Shown here: positions 23,820 to 32,557 of the stretch, in pieces
How the letters are laid out: each line of letters starts with the position of its first letter
Numbering within the stretch: position 1 is the stretch's first letter
Notes under the pieces: model-generated
Databases searched by the model: none
Seen by the model: only the letters and a program-made list of their open reading frames with translations
What the model was told of the DNA's origin: nothing
DNA from: Sphaerisporangium sp040685555
GTDB taxonomy: Bacteria > Actinomycetota > Actinomycetes > Streptosporangiales > Streptosporangiaceae
Length of the DNA: 64,000 nucleotides
NCBI RefSeq assembly: GCF_040685555.1
Contig: NZ_JBFBIK010000005.1
Span: 1 to 64,000, forward strand
Reading direction: 5' to 3'
Translations under genes and position numbers: made by a program

Positions 23820-24014
23820 CTAGTCGCGCTTGCCGCTGCCCACCGTCTTGCGCCAGTGGAATCCGCCCGGCAGGTTGACGGTGACGGTGCGCCGCCCGTC
23901 GGCGCCCTTTGTGACACGGAAGCCACGTCCGCCGTAGCTGTGCCCGACACCGCTCCGCGAGAGGTTGAGCCTGAACGGGCCCATCTTGATCGACTTACGG
24001 TAACTCCAGCCCAT
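23820..24014 (-). CDS. DUF4236 small protein
   Basis: 64 residues, ATG 24014 with GGAGGGA 7 nt upstream. MGWSYRKSIKMGPFRLNLSRSGVGHSYG is the DUF4236 signature, a short beta-rich domain found alone or at the N-terminus of larger bacterial proteins; function unknown. The C-terminus is basic (WRKTVGSGKRD). It is monocistronic, convergent with proS. A longer reading from 24047 lacks support. Confidence 0.85.
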   Translation of the reverse strand: MGWSYRKSIKMGPFRLNLSRSGVGHSYGGRGFRVTKGADGRRTVTVNLPGGFHWRKTVGSGKRD

Positions 24015-24093
24015 GTGTCCCTCCGTGCTCTTCCGATGGACGAGCAACTACCCCGGACACCACTCGCAAACGCAGTCGTATGGGCGAAATCGC

Positions 24094-24570
24094 CTACTGG
24101 TCAAGGGAAACCGGCGGCGAGGTGCCCGGCCTCCCCTTCGGCGACGGGCCGGGGGCGGGCGCCGGCCAGCCGGGCAGCGCGGCGATCGTCGGGCGCCAGC
24201 CGTACCCCCTGACCGCGCACTCCTGCATGGCCATCGCGGCGAGCCGCCGCAGCGAGGAGTCGTTCACGGCGGTCAGTTCGAGATAGGCGGCGGTGACGCG
24301 GTCCTCCACCAGCGCGGCGAGCCGGGCCGCGTCGGTGGCCGCGGTGACGGGGAAGGGCAGCTCGTACGCCGCGCCGGACTCCGACGGCGTGCCGCCCCTG
24401 GCGGTGATCAGCCGGCGGATCTGGTCGCGCCTGGCGCGGTGGGCGTTGAAGCCGGCGGACGCCGAGGACCGCTGGCCGCCGCTGGTGCGTGCGCCGACGA
24501 CGCCGTAGGCGTACACGGCGGCGTGCTCGGCGTCGAGCACCTTGTTGAGACCCTGGAGCGCGTCGGTCAC
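24094..24570 (-). CDS. DUF4439 ferritin-like protein
   Basis: 158 residues, GTG 24570 overlapping the upstream lipoprotein stop by 4 nt (GTGA). LNKVLDAEHAAVYAYGVVGAR (8-28) with Glu15, His16 and Tyr21 begins a four-helix ferritin-like bundle; AHRARRDQIRRLI, YLELTAVNDSSLRRLAAMAMQECAVRGYGW complete it. The C-terminus is Pro-rich. DUF4439 genes sit just upstream of rimP in most actinomycetes, paired with a lipoprotein as here; their role is unknown. Metal binding is plausible from the fold but unproven. Confidence 0.85.
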   Translation of the reverse strand: MTDALQGLNKVLDAEHAAVYAYGVVGARTSGGQRSSASAGFNAHRARRDQIRRLITARGGTPSESGAAYELPFPVTAATDAARLAALVEDRVTAAYLELTAVNDSSLRRLAAMAMQECAVRGYGWRPTIAALPGWPAPAPGPSPKGRPGTSPPVSLDQ

Positions 24571-25073
24571 GATGCCCTCGCCAGTGCCACGGCGTGCGCG
24601 GCCTCGCAGGCGCCGATGCAGGCGAGCAGCTGCGCCAGCGAAGGGGAGACGCTCCCGATCTGGCGGGGCCGGGTGGCCGCCGCCCTGCGCTCCAGCTCGC
24701 GCAGCGCGCCCACCGAGACCCTGGCGGCGGCCGGCGGCGAGCCCGCCGGCACCGACGGCGTCGGCGAGGCGGCGGTGGGCGCCGGGCTCGGGGGCAGTCG
24801 GCGCCGCAGCTCCGCCAGGTGGGCCTCGTGGCGCTGCTGGAAGGGCCCGAGCGCGGCGGCCAGCTTGCCCCCCGACAGCACGGCCTGCCGGTAGAGCGCC
24901 ACCATGTGCTCCTTGTCGGCGATGACGCCGGTGAGCAGCACGGTCTCGGGGTCGGGCGGCTTGGGCGCGGGCGGCGCGGCCTCCGGCGCCGAACAACCGG
25001 CGACGGCCACGCCGATCGCACCGGCGGCGGTGCCACGCAGCACCGCGCGCCGGGTCAGGGCACGCTGACGCAC
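24567..25073 (-). CDS. Tat-type lipoprotein with ferritin-like helical domain
   Basis: 168 residues from GTG 25073, preceded by GGGAGG at 7 nt. The leader has twin arginines (LTRRAVLRG, 6-14), a hydrophobic stretch and a lipobox VAGC with Cys27, so it should be exported and lipid-anchored on the outer face of the membrane. The mature part has VLLTGVIADKEHMVALYRQAV and FQQRHEAHLAELRRRL, helices like those of DUF4439 proteins, a Pro/Ala/Ser linker, and a last helical pair LAQLLACIGACEAAHAVALA. It is translationally coupled to the DUF4439 gene, suggesting the two products work together. Confidence 0.82.
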   Translation of the reverse strand: MRQRALTRRAVLRGTAAGAIGVAVAGCSAPEAAPPAPKPPDPETVLLTGVIADKEHMVALYRQAVLSGGKLAAALGPFQQRHEAHLAELRRRLPPSPAPTAASPTPSVPAGSPPAAARVSVGALRELERRAAATRPRQIGSVSPSLAQLLACIGACEAAHAVALARAS

Positions 25074-25258
25074 GGTGTGGCCTCCCGTGGATGACGGCTT
25101 TTCCTGGCTTGGCACATAGCATCGTACGGCGCGTCGCCGGGTGGGTAACCGAGTGACGCTCTTTCCGTGCCCCGGTGTCGATAGGCTGGTGAACCGTTGG
25201 GCGAGGTACGCCTTCGGCCCTCTTGCGAGATGGCCGATAATTCAACTGGGAGGTCAAC

Positions 25259-25783
25259 ATGGGCGCCGACGCTCGACGTGACCGCCTGATAAAGCTTCTG
25301 GAGCCCGTCGCCGCGGCGGAGGGTCTCGACCTCGAGGATGTCACGATCACCCCCGCGGGCAAGCGGCGGCTCCTGCGCGTCATCGTCGACGGTGACGACG
25401 GGGTGAGCCTCGACAAGGTCGCCGACATCAGCCAGGCGGTGTCGCAGGCGCTCGACGACAGCGACGCCATGGGCGGCAGCCCGTACGTCCTGGAGGTGAC
25501 CTCCCCCGGCGTCGACCGCCCGCTGACCGAGCCCCGGCACTGGCGGCGCGCCAAGGGGCGCCTGGTGAAGGCCGACCTGCGCGACGGCAGCTCGCTGGAG
25601 GGCCGCATCCTGGCCGTCGGCGACGCCGGCGTCGAGCTTTCGGCCGCGCCCGAGCCACGCCTGCTGGCCTGGGAAGAGCTGGGCAAGGGCCGGGTGCAGG
25701 TGGAGTTCCGCCGGCTCGGCGACGAAGACGTGCTTGACCATGAAGAAGACGAAGAAGACGCCGACGACGGCGACGAGGGCTAG
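25259..25783 (+). CDS. rimP: Ribosome maturation factor RimP
   Basis: 174 residues, ATG 25259 with GGGAGG 5 nt upstream. RLIKLLEPVAAAEGLDLEDV, LRVIVDGDDGVSLDKVADISQAVSQALD and YVLEVTSPGVDRPL are RimP signatures; the C-terminal SH3-like domain follows and ends in an acidic Glu/Asp tail (about 158-174). RimP assists 30S subunit assembly. It begins the rimP-nusA-ylxR-infB transcription unit; the 185 bp upstream, shared with the divergent lipoprotein gene, must contain its promoter, but no clear pair of hexamers stands out. Confidence 0.96.
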   Translation: MGADARRDRLIKLLEPVAAAEGLDLEDVTITPAGKRRLLRVIVDGDDGVSLDKVADISQAVSQALDDSDAMGGSPYVLEVTSPGVDRPLTEPRHWRRAKGRLVKADLRDGSSLEGRILAVGDAGVELSAAPEPRLLAWEELGKGRVQVEFRRLGDEDVLDHEEDEEDADDGDEG

Positions 25784-25794
25784 GGGGGAGCCTT

Positions 25795-26808
25795 GTGGAC
25801 ATTGACATGAGCGTCCTGCGCAGCCTGGAGCGGGAGAAGGACATCTCCTTCGACCTGGTCGTCAAGGCCATCGAGGATGCATTGCTGATCGCGTACTTCC
25901 GCACCGAGGGGGCGTCCTCCAAGGCGCGTGCCGAGCTCGACAGGGTCTCCGGGCACGTGATGATCTACGCCGCGGAGCTCGACGACGAGGGCCAGGTCAT
26001 CAGGGAGTACGACGACACCCCCGGCAACTTCAGCCGCATCGCCGCGACCACGGCGAAGCAGGTGATCCTCCAGCAGCTGAGGGACGCGGAAGACGAGATC
26101 AACTTCGGCGAGTTCGCCAGCCGCGAGGGCGAGCTGGTGGCCGGCGTCATCCAGCAGGGCAAGGACCCTCGGGTGGTGCTGGTCGACCTCGGCAAGATCG
26201 AGGCGATCCTGCCGCACAACGAGCAGGTCCCCGGTGAGGAGTACATCCACGGCGAGCGCGTTCGCTGCTACGTCGTTCAGGTGAAGAAGGGGCACAAGGG
26301 GCCGTCGGTCACTTTGTCCCGCACCCACCCGAACCTCGTGAAGAAGCTCTTCGCCCTGGAGGTCCCCGAGATCGCCGACGGCACGGTGGAGATCGCCGCG
26401 ATCGCCCGCGAGGCCGGTCACCGCACCAAGATCGCGGTGCGGTCCCGCCGGGGCGGCGTCAACGCCAAGGGCGCCTGCATCGGCCCGATGGGGTCGCGAG
26501 TGCGCAACGTGATGACCGAACTGCACGGCGAGAAGATCGACATCATCGACTGGTCCGACCATCCAGCCGATTTCGTCGGGAATGCCCTGTCTCCCGCGCG
26601 GGTTTCCCATGTGGAGGTCATCGACCTCGAGGGTCGCGTGGCGCGGGTGACCGTGCCTGACTACCAGCTCTCGCTCGCGATCGGCAAAGAAGGGCAGAAC
26701 GCCCGTCTCGCCGCTCGCCTCACCGGATGGCGCATCGACATCCGTCCCGATACCCAGGCGACAGCGACGGGGGATGCGGTCGGTCCCGCCGATGCCTCCA
26801 CAAGGTAA
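25795..26808 (+). CDS. nusA: Transcription termination/antitermination factor NusA
   Basis: 337 residues, GTG 25795 with GGGGGAG 4 nt upstream, 11 bp after rimP. The N-terminal RNA-polymerase-binding domain (MSVLRSLEREKDISFDLVVKAIEDALLIAYF) is followed by S1 (GELVAGVIQQGKDPRVVLVDLGKIEAILP), KH1 (VNAKGACIGPMGSRVRNVMTEL) and KH2 (SLAIGKEGQNARLAARLTGWRIDI). The protein stops soon after KH2, the usual short actinobacterial form without the acidic repeats of E. coli. It controls pausing and termination by RNA polymerase. Confidence 0.97.
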   Translation: MDIDMSVLRSLEREKDISFDLVVKAIEDALLIAYFRTEGASSKARAELDRVSGHVMIYAAELDDEGQVIREYDDTPGNFSRIAATTAKQVILQQLRDAEDEINFGEFASREGELVAGVIQQGKDPRVVLVDLGKIEAILPHNEQVPGEEYIHGERVRCYVVQVKKGHKGPSVTLSRTHPNLVKKLFALEVPEIADGTVEIAAIAREAGHRTKIAVRSRRGGVNAKGACIGPMGSRVRNVMTELHGEKIDIIDWSDHPADFVGNALSPARVSHVEVIDLEGRVARVTVPDYQLSLAIGKEGQNARLAARLTGWRIDIRPDTQATATGDAVGPADASTR

Positions 26809-27085
26809 GCTTGAATACGGTGGCCGGGCGGCCCCGCTGAGAACGTGTGTGGGCTGCCGGGTTCGCACGGTAAAGTCCGAGCTGCTCCGCCTGGTGGTGG
26901 TCGAGGGCGAGATCGTTCCCGACCAGCGAGGACGGCTGCAGGGCCGCGGTGCATATGTGCATCCGGCTCTGAGCTGCCTGGAGCTCGCCGAACGTCGCCG
27001 AGTGTTCCCGCGCTCGTTTCGCGTCGCGGGGCCGCTTGACATGGCGTGCCTGCGAGCTTCTCTTGCGGGGCTTGACGTCGAGTAG
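26774..27085 (+). CDS. ylxR: YlxR (DUF448) family RNA-binding protein
   Basis: 103 residues as called. RTCVGCRVRTVKSELLRLVV (23-42) and GRGAYVHPALSCLELAERRRVFPRSFRV are the DUF448 landmarks. The start is uncertain: ATG 26774 overlaps nusA by 35 nt and ATG 26792 by 17 nt; neither has a clear ribosome binding site, so translation is probably coupled to nusA. YlxR is a small nucleic-acid-binding protein of the nusA-infB operon; in Bacillus it affects transcription of many genes. Confidence 0.85.
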   Translation: MRSVPPMPPQGKLEYGGRAAPLRTCVGCRVRTVKSELLRLVVVEGEIVPDQRGRLQGRGAYVHPALSCLELAERRRVFPRSFRVAGPLDMACLRASLAGLDVE

Positions 27086-27236
27086 GACCGGGTGAATGGT
27101 TACCAACTGTCATGTAGGACGCCGAGTCGATGGGCGGGTCAGATAGCGATGAGCGCCTGATGAGCATGCGGCGATGAGTACGTCTAGGTAGCGACGGTCC
27201 GGCGGCACAGCCTCCCGGGCCGAGTTAGGGAGTGCA

Positions 27237-30200
27237 GTGGCGAAGGTCCGAGTCTACGAGCTCGCCAAGGAGTTCGGAGTCGAGAGCAAGGTCGTGATGG
27301 CCAAGCTCCAAGAAATGGGCGAGTTCGTTCGATCGGCGTCTTCAACGATAGAAGCGCCGGTGGTCCGTAAGCTCACGGAGGCCCTCAAGGGTTCCTCCGA
27401 TTCCAGGGGCGCCTCCAGGGCGCCGTCGAAGGCGTCTCCCCGGCCGGCACAGAGCCCGGCCGGCAACGGCAACGGTGCGTCGGCACCGGGTCAGTCGGCC
27501 CCGAGGCCGGGCCCCGGCCCGAGGCCGGGTCCGCGACCGGGTCCCGCGAATGTCGCGCCCCGTCCGCCCGTTCCGATGCCCCATGTCAACCAGCCTCCGC
27601 AGGAGGCTCCTCGCCCGGCGGCGCCGCGTCCCGAGGCCGCTCGCGCCGAGGCCGCCCCTGAGGTGGCCCGTCCCGAGGCCGATCGTCCGGCCCCCGCGCG
27701 TCCCGAGGTCCCGCGTTCCGAGGCGCCCCGTTTCGAGGCTCCTCGCACCGAGGCCCCTCGTTCGGACGCTCCTCGTTCCGAGGCTCCCCGTTCCGACGCG
27801 CCGCGCTCGGCCGCGCCCGGTTCGCGGCCCGGTCCGAACGTGAGGCCGGGTCCAAGGCCCGGTCCGGCGCAGCGTCCCGCGGCGTCCTCCGCCCCTGGCG
27901 CGGGCGCGCCGGGTGGCGCTCCGGCGGGTCCGCGTTCCGGCGCTCCGGCGTCCGGTGGCGCTCCTCGCCCCGGAGGCCCGAAGCCGGGTCCGCGCGGTCC
28001 GCGTCCCGGCAACAATCCCTTCTCCTCCAACGCGAGCGGCATGGGCCAGCGCCCGGCGCGTCCGCCCCGTGACGGTGGGGCTCCTCCCACCCGTGACGGA
28101 GCTCCTCGTGAAGGCGGTCCCCGCGAGCCGCGCCGTGAAGGCGCCGGTCCTCGTGAGCCCCGCCGTGAGGGCGGCGGTCCCCGCGACGGCGCGATGCCGC
28201 GTCCTCCGGGCGCTCGTTCCGGTCCTCCCGGAGCGGCGGGTCCGCGCCCGGGTCCCGGTTCGGCCGGCCCGCGTCCCGGCCCCGGTGCGGGAGGCCCCCG
28301 TCCCGGTGGTCCGCGTCCCAACCCGATGATGATGCCCTCGCGCCCGTCCGGTCCCGGTCAGGGTGGCGGCGGTGGCGGCGGCGGTCGTCCCGGTGGCGGC
28401 GGTGGCCGTCCCGGTGGCGGCGGCGGTGGCGGTCGTCCCGGTGGCGGCGGCGGTGGCGCTGGTCGTCCCGGTGGCGGTGGCGGCTTCAGCGGTCCCCGCA
28501 CGGGCACCGGTGGCCGTCCCGGCGGCGGTGCCGGCGCCGGTGCAGGTGGTGGCGGCGGTTTCGCCGGTCGTCCCGGTGGCGGCGGTGGCCGTGGCCGCGG
28601 CGGCACGGCGGGTGCCTTCGGGCGTCCCGGCGGCCGTCCGACGCGTGGCCGCAAGTCCAAGCGCCAGAGGCGTCAAGAGTTCGACAACATGCAGGCGCCG
28701 TCGATCGGCGGCGTGCAGGTTCCCCGTGGCACGGGCCAGACCCTGCGCCTTCCCCGTGGAGCCTCGCTGTCCGACTTCGCCGATAAGATCGGTGCGAACC
28801 CCGCGTCGCTGGTGCAGATCATGCTGCACCTCGGCGAGATGGTGACCGCCACGCAGTCGGTGAACGAGGAGACTCTGCAGCTTCTCGGCGCCGAGCTCAA
28901 CTACGCCATCCAGGTCGTCAGCCCGGAGGAGGAGGACCGCGAGCTTCTCGAGGCCTTCGACATCGAGTTCGGCGAGGACGAGGGCGACGAGACCGACCTC
29001 GCGGCGCGCCCGCCGGTCGTGACGGTCATGGGTCACGTCGACCACGGTAAGACCAAGCTGCTCGACGCCATCCGCAACACCAACGTGGTGGCCCGTGAGG
29101 CCGGTGGCATCACCCAGCACATCGGTGCCTACCAGGTCGCGACCGAGCACGAGGGTCAGGACCGCAAGATCACCTTCATCGACACCCCGGGTCACGAGGC
29201 GTTCACCGCCATGCGTGCCCGTGGTGCGCAGGCGACCGACATCGCCGTGCTGGTGGTCGCCGCCGACGACGGTGTGAAGCCGCAGACCATCGAGGCCCTC
29301 AACCACGCCCACGCGGCGGAGGTCCCCGTGGTCGTCGCGGTCAACAAGATCGACAAGGAGGGCGCGGACCCGACGAAGGTGCGAGCCCAGCTCACCGAGT
29401 ACGGTCTGGTCGCCGAGGAGTACGGCGGCTCGACGATGTTCGTCGACATCTCCGCCAAGGAGGGTCTCGGCATCGACGACCTGCTCGAGGCGATCCTGCT
29501 GACGGCCGACGCCGAGCTCGACCTCCGGGCGAACCCGACGATGGACGCCCAGGGCATCGCCATCGAGGCTCACCTCGACAAGGGCCGCGGCCCCGTGGCG
29601 ACCGTGCTCGTGCAGCGCGGCACCCTGCGGGTCGGCGACTCGATCGTCTGTGGCGAGGCCTTCGGCCGCGTCCGGGCGATGCTGGACGACAGCGGCGAGC
29701 AGGTCACCGAGGCCGACCCGTCGCGTCCGGTCCTGGTGCTCGGCCTCACGGCCGTTCCGAGCGCCGGTGACAACTTCATCGTCGTCACCGACGACCGCAT
29801 GGCCCGCCAGATCGCCCAGCAGCGGGCGGCCAGGCAGCGCATCGCCGACATGGCGAGGTCCAGCCGCAGGCGCACGCTCGAAGAGCTCTTCAGCGACATG
29901 GAGAAGGGCAAGGTCGACGAGCTCAAGCTCATCATCAAGGGTGACGTCTCCGGTTCCGTCGAGGCCCTGGAAGACGCTCTGCTCAAGATCGACGTCGGCG
30001 AGGAGGTGCGCCTCCGGGTGCTCCACCGTGCCGTCGGTGCGATCACCGAGTACGACGTCAACCTGGCGATCGCGGACGACAACGCCGTCATCATCGGCTT
30101 CAACGTGCGTCCCGAGGTCCGGGCGCGCGACCTGGCCGAGCGCGAGGGCGTCGACATCCGCTACTACTCGGTCATCTACCAGGCGATCGAGGAGATCGAG

Positions 30201-30530
30201 GCGGCCCTCAAGGGCATGCTGAAGCCGGAGTTCGAGGAGGCCCAGACGGGCACCGCGGAAGTCCGGGACGTCTTCAAGGTTCCGAAGATCGGCAACGTGG
30301 CGGGCTGTCTGGTCCGCTCGGGCACGATCACCCGCAACAGCAAGGCCCGGATCATCCGCGACGGTGTCGTCGTGGCCGACAACCTCACCGTTTCGTCGCT
30401 GCGCCGCTTCAAGGACGACGCGACCGAGGTCCGCGAGGGCTTCGAGTGCGGTATCGGTGTCGGGTACAACGACATCAAGATCGACGACGTCATCGAGACG
30501 TTCGAGATGCGGGAGAAGCCGCGCGCCTGA
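27237..30530 (+). CDS. infB: Translation initiation factor IF-2
   Basis: 1097 residues, GTG 27237 with AGGGAG upstream. MAKVRVYELAKEFGVESK is the N-terminal IF2 domain; residues about 60-375 are Pro/Ala/Arg/Glu-rich, and about 376-470 is Gly-rich with many GGGGRPGG units; a second IF2 N-type region (LPRGASLSDFADKIGANPASLVQIMLHLG) precedes the GTPase. G motifs are GHVDHGKT 599-606, DTPGH 649-653, NKID 703-706 and SAKE near 739, followed by domains II, III and IV that bind fMet-tRNA. The long disordered N-terminus is normal for actinobacteria. A strong hairpin follows at 30552. Confidence 0.98.
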   Translation: MAKVRVYELAKEFGVESKVVMAKLQEMGEFVRSASSTIEAPVVRKLTEALKGSSDSRGASRAPSKASPRPAQSPAGNGNGASAPGQSAPRPGPGPRPGPRPGPANVAPRPPVPMPHVNQPPQEAPRPAAPRPEAARAEAAPEVARPEADRPAPARPEVPRSEAPRFEAPRTEAPRSDAPRSEAPRSDAPRSAAPGSRPGPNVRPGPRPGPAQRPAASSAPGAGAPGGAPAGPRSGAPASGGAPRPGGPKPGPRGPRPGNNPFSSNASGMGQRPARPPRDGGAPPTRDGAPREGGPREPRREGAGPREPRREGGGPRDGAMPRPPGARSGPPGAAGPRPGPGSAGPRPGPGAGGPRPGGPRPNPMMMPSRPSGPGQGGGGGGGGRPGGGGGRPGGGGGGGRPGGGGGGAGRPGGGGGFSGPRTGTGGRPGGGAGAGAGGGGGFAGRPGGGGGRGRGGTAGAFGRPGGRPTRGRKSKRQRRQEFDNMQAPSIGGVQVPRGTGQTLRLPRGASLSDFADKIGANPASLVQIMLHLGEMVTATQSVNEETLQLLGAELNYAIQVVSPEEEDRELLEAFDIEFGEDEGDETDLAARPPVVTVMGHVDHGKTKLLDAIRNTNVVAREAGGITQHIGAYQVATEHEGQDRKITFIDTPGHEAFTAMRARGAQATDIAVLVVAADDGVKPQTIEALNHAHAAEVPVVVAVNKIDKEGADPTKVRAQLTEYGLVAEEYGGSTMFVDISAKEGLGIDDLLEAILLTADAELDLRANPTMDAQGIAIEAHLDKGRGPVATVLVQRGTLRVGDSIVCGEAFGRVRAMLDDSGEQVTEADPSRPVLVLGLTAVPSAGDNFIVVTDDRMARQIAQQRAARQRIADMARSSRRRTLEELFSDMEKGKVDELKLIIKGDVSGSVEALEDALLKIDVGEEVRLRVLHRAVGAITEYDVNLAIADDNAVIIGFNVRPEVRARDLAEREGVDIRYYSVIYQAIEEIEAALKGMLKPEFEEAQTGTAEVRDVFKVPKIGNVAGCLVRSGTITRNSKARIIRDGVVVADNLTVSSLRRFKDDATEVREGFECGIGVGYNDIKIDDVIETFEMREKPRA

Positions 30531-30551
30531 TAGTCGAGGAAGCCTGACGGT

Positions 30552-30581
30552 GGGTGTCCGTGGGTTCGCCCGCGGACACCC
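30552..30581 (+). terminator. 13-bp hairpin with TTCG loop after infB
   Basis: GGGTGTCCGTGGG (30552-30564) pairs with 30569-30581, including one G-T, closed by a TTCG tetraloop; a pyrimidine-rich CCCGTCTTCCTTCG tract follows. It lies 22 nt after the infB stop and 37 nt before ylxP, within what is usually one operon. Confidence 0.75.
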
Positions 30582-30617
30582 CCCGTCTTCCTTCGTCACC
30601 AGATCGCGGCGACAGCC

Positions 30618-30917
30618 ATGTACATAGGTGCTCTGACTCTGGACATCCTGCTCGGCGACGTTCATTCGCTGAAGCAGAAGCGCTCAGTGGTGCGTCCTCT
30701 CATCGCCGAGGTGCGACGCCGGTTCCCGGCGGTCGCGGTGGCAGAGACGGGCCATCTCGACCTGCACCGCCGCAGCGAGATCGGCGTCGCCGTGGTGTCC
30801 GCCACGGCCGCGAACTGCGGCGAGGTGCTCGAGGCCTGCGAGCGATTGGTCGCCTTTCACCCCGAGATCGAGGTGCTGTCCGCGCGGCAGCGCCTGATCA
30901 ACGAGGACGAGGACTAG
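30618..30917 (+). CDS. ylxP: DUF503 (YlxP-like) protein
   Basis: 99 residues, ATG 30618. MYIGALTLDILLGDVHSLKQKRSVVRPLIAEVRRRF and AVAETGHLDLHRRSEIGVAVVS match DUF503, a ferredoxin-like small domain encoded between infB and rbfA in Gram-positive bacteria. Bacillus YlxP has been linked to ribosome assembly. It sits between two hairpins and may therefore be transcribed less, or from its own start. Confidence 0.9.
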   Translation: MYIGALTLDILLGDVHSLKQKRSVVRPLIAEVRRRFPAVAVAETGHLDLHRRSEIGVAVVSATAANCGEVLEACERLVAFHPEIEVLSARQRLINEDED

Positions 30918-30948
30918 GGCCCGCGGGAAGCCACCCATCCCGTGGGCC
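30918..30948 (+). terminator. 11-bp hairpin between ylxP and rbfA
   Basis: GGCCCGCGGGA (30918-30928) pairs with TCCCGTGGGCC (30938-30948) with one G-T, loop 9 nt, starting directly after the ylxP stop codon. May be a terminator or a processing site. Confidence 0.6.
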
Positions 30949-30987
30949 GTTAAGCGAGTAAAGCGAACAAAGAGGGGGAGCGCGATC

Positions 30988-31485
30988 GTGGACGCAGCAC
31001 GCGCCCGTAAACTTGCGGACCGCATTCAGCAGATTGTCGCCGAGATGCTGGAGCGCCGGATCAAGGATCCACGCCTCGGTTTCGTGACGGTGACCGACAC
31101 CAAGATCACCGGTGACCTCCGTGACGCGACGGTCTTCTACACCGTCTTCGGCTCCGAGGCCGAGCGGGCCGACACCGCCGCGGCCCTTGAAAGCGCCAAG
31201 GGGATCATCCGCTCGGAGGTGGGACGCCAGACCGGCGTACGGCACACGCCGACCCTGACCTTCAGCCACGACCCCCTGCCCGACAGCGCCAGGCACCTGG
31301 ACGAGCTGCTCGCCGAGGCCAAGGCCCGTGACGAGGAGATCGCCAAGAAGGCCGAGGGCGCCGTGCACGCCGGCGAGCCCGACCCGTACCGCAAGCCCGG
31401 CGACGAGGACGACGAGGGCGACTACGACCCGCGAGGGGAGTTCGGCGCCGAGCCGTCCGACCGCGCGGGGCGTTCCGCACTGTGA
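30988..31485 (+). CDS. rbfA: Ribosome-binding factor A
   Basis: 165 residues, GTG 30988 with GAGGGGGAG upstream. ARKLADRIQQIVAEMLERRIKDPRLGFVTVTDTKITGDLRDATVFYTVFG is the RbfA KH-like core; VGRQTGVRHTPTLTFSHDPLPDSARHLDELL completes it. The C-terminal 45 residues are acidic and disordered (DEDDEGDYDPRGEFG), common in actinobacteria. RbfA binds 16S rRNA precursor during 30S maturation at low temperature. The stop overlaps the next start (GTGATG), so the nrnA-like gene is coupled. Confidence 0.96.
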   Translation: MDAARARKLADRIQQIVAEMLERRIKDPRLGFVTVTDTKITGDLRDATVFYTVFGSEAERADTAAALESAKGIIRSEVGRQTGVRHTPTLTFSHDPLPDSARHLDELLAEAKARDEEIAKKAEGAVHAGEPDPYRKPGDEDDEGDYDPRGEFGAEPSDRAGRSAL

Positions 31486-32525
31486 TGTCCGGCATGCGAC
31501 CTCCTGAACGGCCCCCCGCCCAAGCGGTACGGGAGGCCGACTGGCGGCGGGCCGTCGAGCTGGTGCGCGACGCCGGCGAGGTGGCGCTGGTCTGCCACGT
31601 GGCCCCCGACGGCGACGCGCTCGGCTCGATGCTCGGGCTCGGCATGGCGCTCCGCCGGGCGGGCAAGCGGGTGACGGCGTCCTTCGGTGACCGCCGGTTC
31701 GCGGTGCCCCGCCTGCTGCGCTTCCTGCCCGGCCAGGAGCTGCTGGTCGAGCCGGCGGCCTTCCCCGCCGAGCCGGAGCTGATGATCAGCTTCGACGCCC
31801 CCACGGTCGACCGCCTCGGCCTGCTCGCCCCGAACGCCGGCAAGGCCCGCGAGCTGGTCGTGGTCGACCACCACCCCTCCAACACCGGGTTCGGCAGCGT
31901 CCAGCTCGTCGACCCCTCGGCCGCCTCCACCTCCGTGCTGGTGGAGGAGCTGATGGCGCGGCTCGGCCTCGACGTCGACCAGGACATCGCGACCTGCCTC
32001 TACACCGGCCTGGTGACCGACACAGGGTCGTTCAAGCACTCCTCCACCACGCCCGCCGTGCACGAGATGGCGGCGCGGCTGGTCGCGAAGGGCCTGCGCA
32101 CCGACGAGATCGCCCGCGAGCTGTGGGACCGTTCCCCGTTCGCCTATCTCAAGGTCCTCGCGGCGGCGCTCGACCGCGTCACGCTTGACGAGCGGGCCGC
32201 CGGTGGGCTCGGCATGGTGTGGACGTTCGTGACCCGGGGCGACCGGGCCGCCCACTGCCTGCCGTACGACGAGTGCGAGGGCATCATCGACGTGATCCGC
32301 CGCACCGACGAGCCAGATGTCGCCGTGGTGCTCAAGGAGGACGACGAGGGGGCCTGGCAGGTCTCCACGCGCTCCAAGGGCCGAGTGGACGTCGGCCGGG
32401 CCTGCACGGCCCTGGGTGGCGGCGGCCACATCCGCGCGGCGGGCTTCACCTCGCACGACTCGCCCGAGGAGACCATGGCGAGGTTCCGCTCGCTCATCGG
32501 TCCCACCGCCGGGCCCTCCACCTGA
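31482..32525 (+). CDS. nrnA: DHH/DHHA1 phosphoesterase (NrnA-like oligoribonuclease/pAp phosphatase)
   Basis: 347 residues from GTG 31482; ATG 31485 is equally possible. VCHVAPDGDALGSMLGL provides the first Asp metal ligands, VVVDHHPSNTGFG is the DHH motif, GLVTDTGSFKHSST another ligand region, and GRACTALGGGGHIRAAGFT the DHHA1 GGGH motif. NrnA-type enzymes degrade very short RNAs and hydrolyse pAp to AMP using Mn. Its position between rbfA and truB is conserved in actinobacteria and links RNA turnover with ribosome biogenesis genes. Confidence 0.93.
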   Translation: MMSGMRPPERPPAQAVREADWRRAVELVRDAGEVALVCHVAPDGDALGSMLGLGMALRRAGKRVTASFGDRRFAVPRLLRFLPGQELLVEPAAFPAEPELMISFDAPTVDRLGLLAPNAGKARELVVVDHHPSNTGFGSVQLVDPSAASTSVLVEELMARLGLDVDQDIATCLYTGLVTDTGSFKHSSTTPAVHEMAARLVAKGLRTDEIARELWDRSPFAYLKVLAAALDRVTLDERAAGGLGMVWTFVTRGDRAAHCLPYDECEGIIDVIRRTDEPDVAVVLKEDDEGAWQVSTRSKGRVDVGRACTALGGGGHIRAAGFTSHDSPEETMARFRSLIGPTAGPST

Positions 32526-32557
32526 CCTCTCCCGATGAGCTTTCCGAGGATGTTCCG

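Noticed and set aside
27342..30665. A 1107-codon minus-strand open frame antisense to infB
   Set aside because: Low-complexity Thr/Gly/Asp composition produced by the infB codon pattern; no domain, no ribosome binding site.
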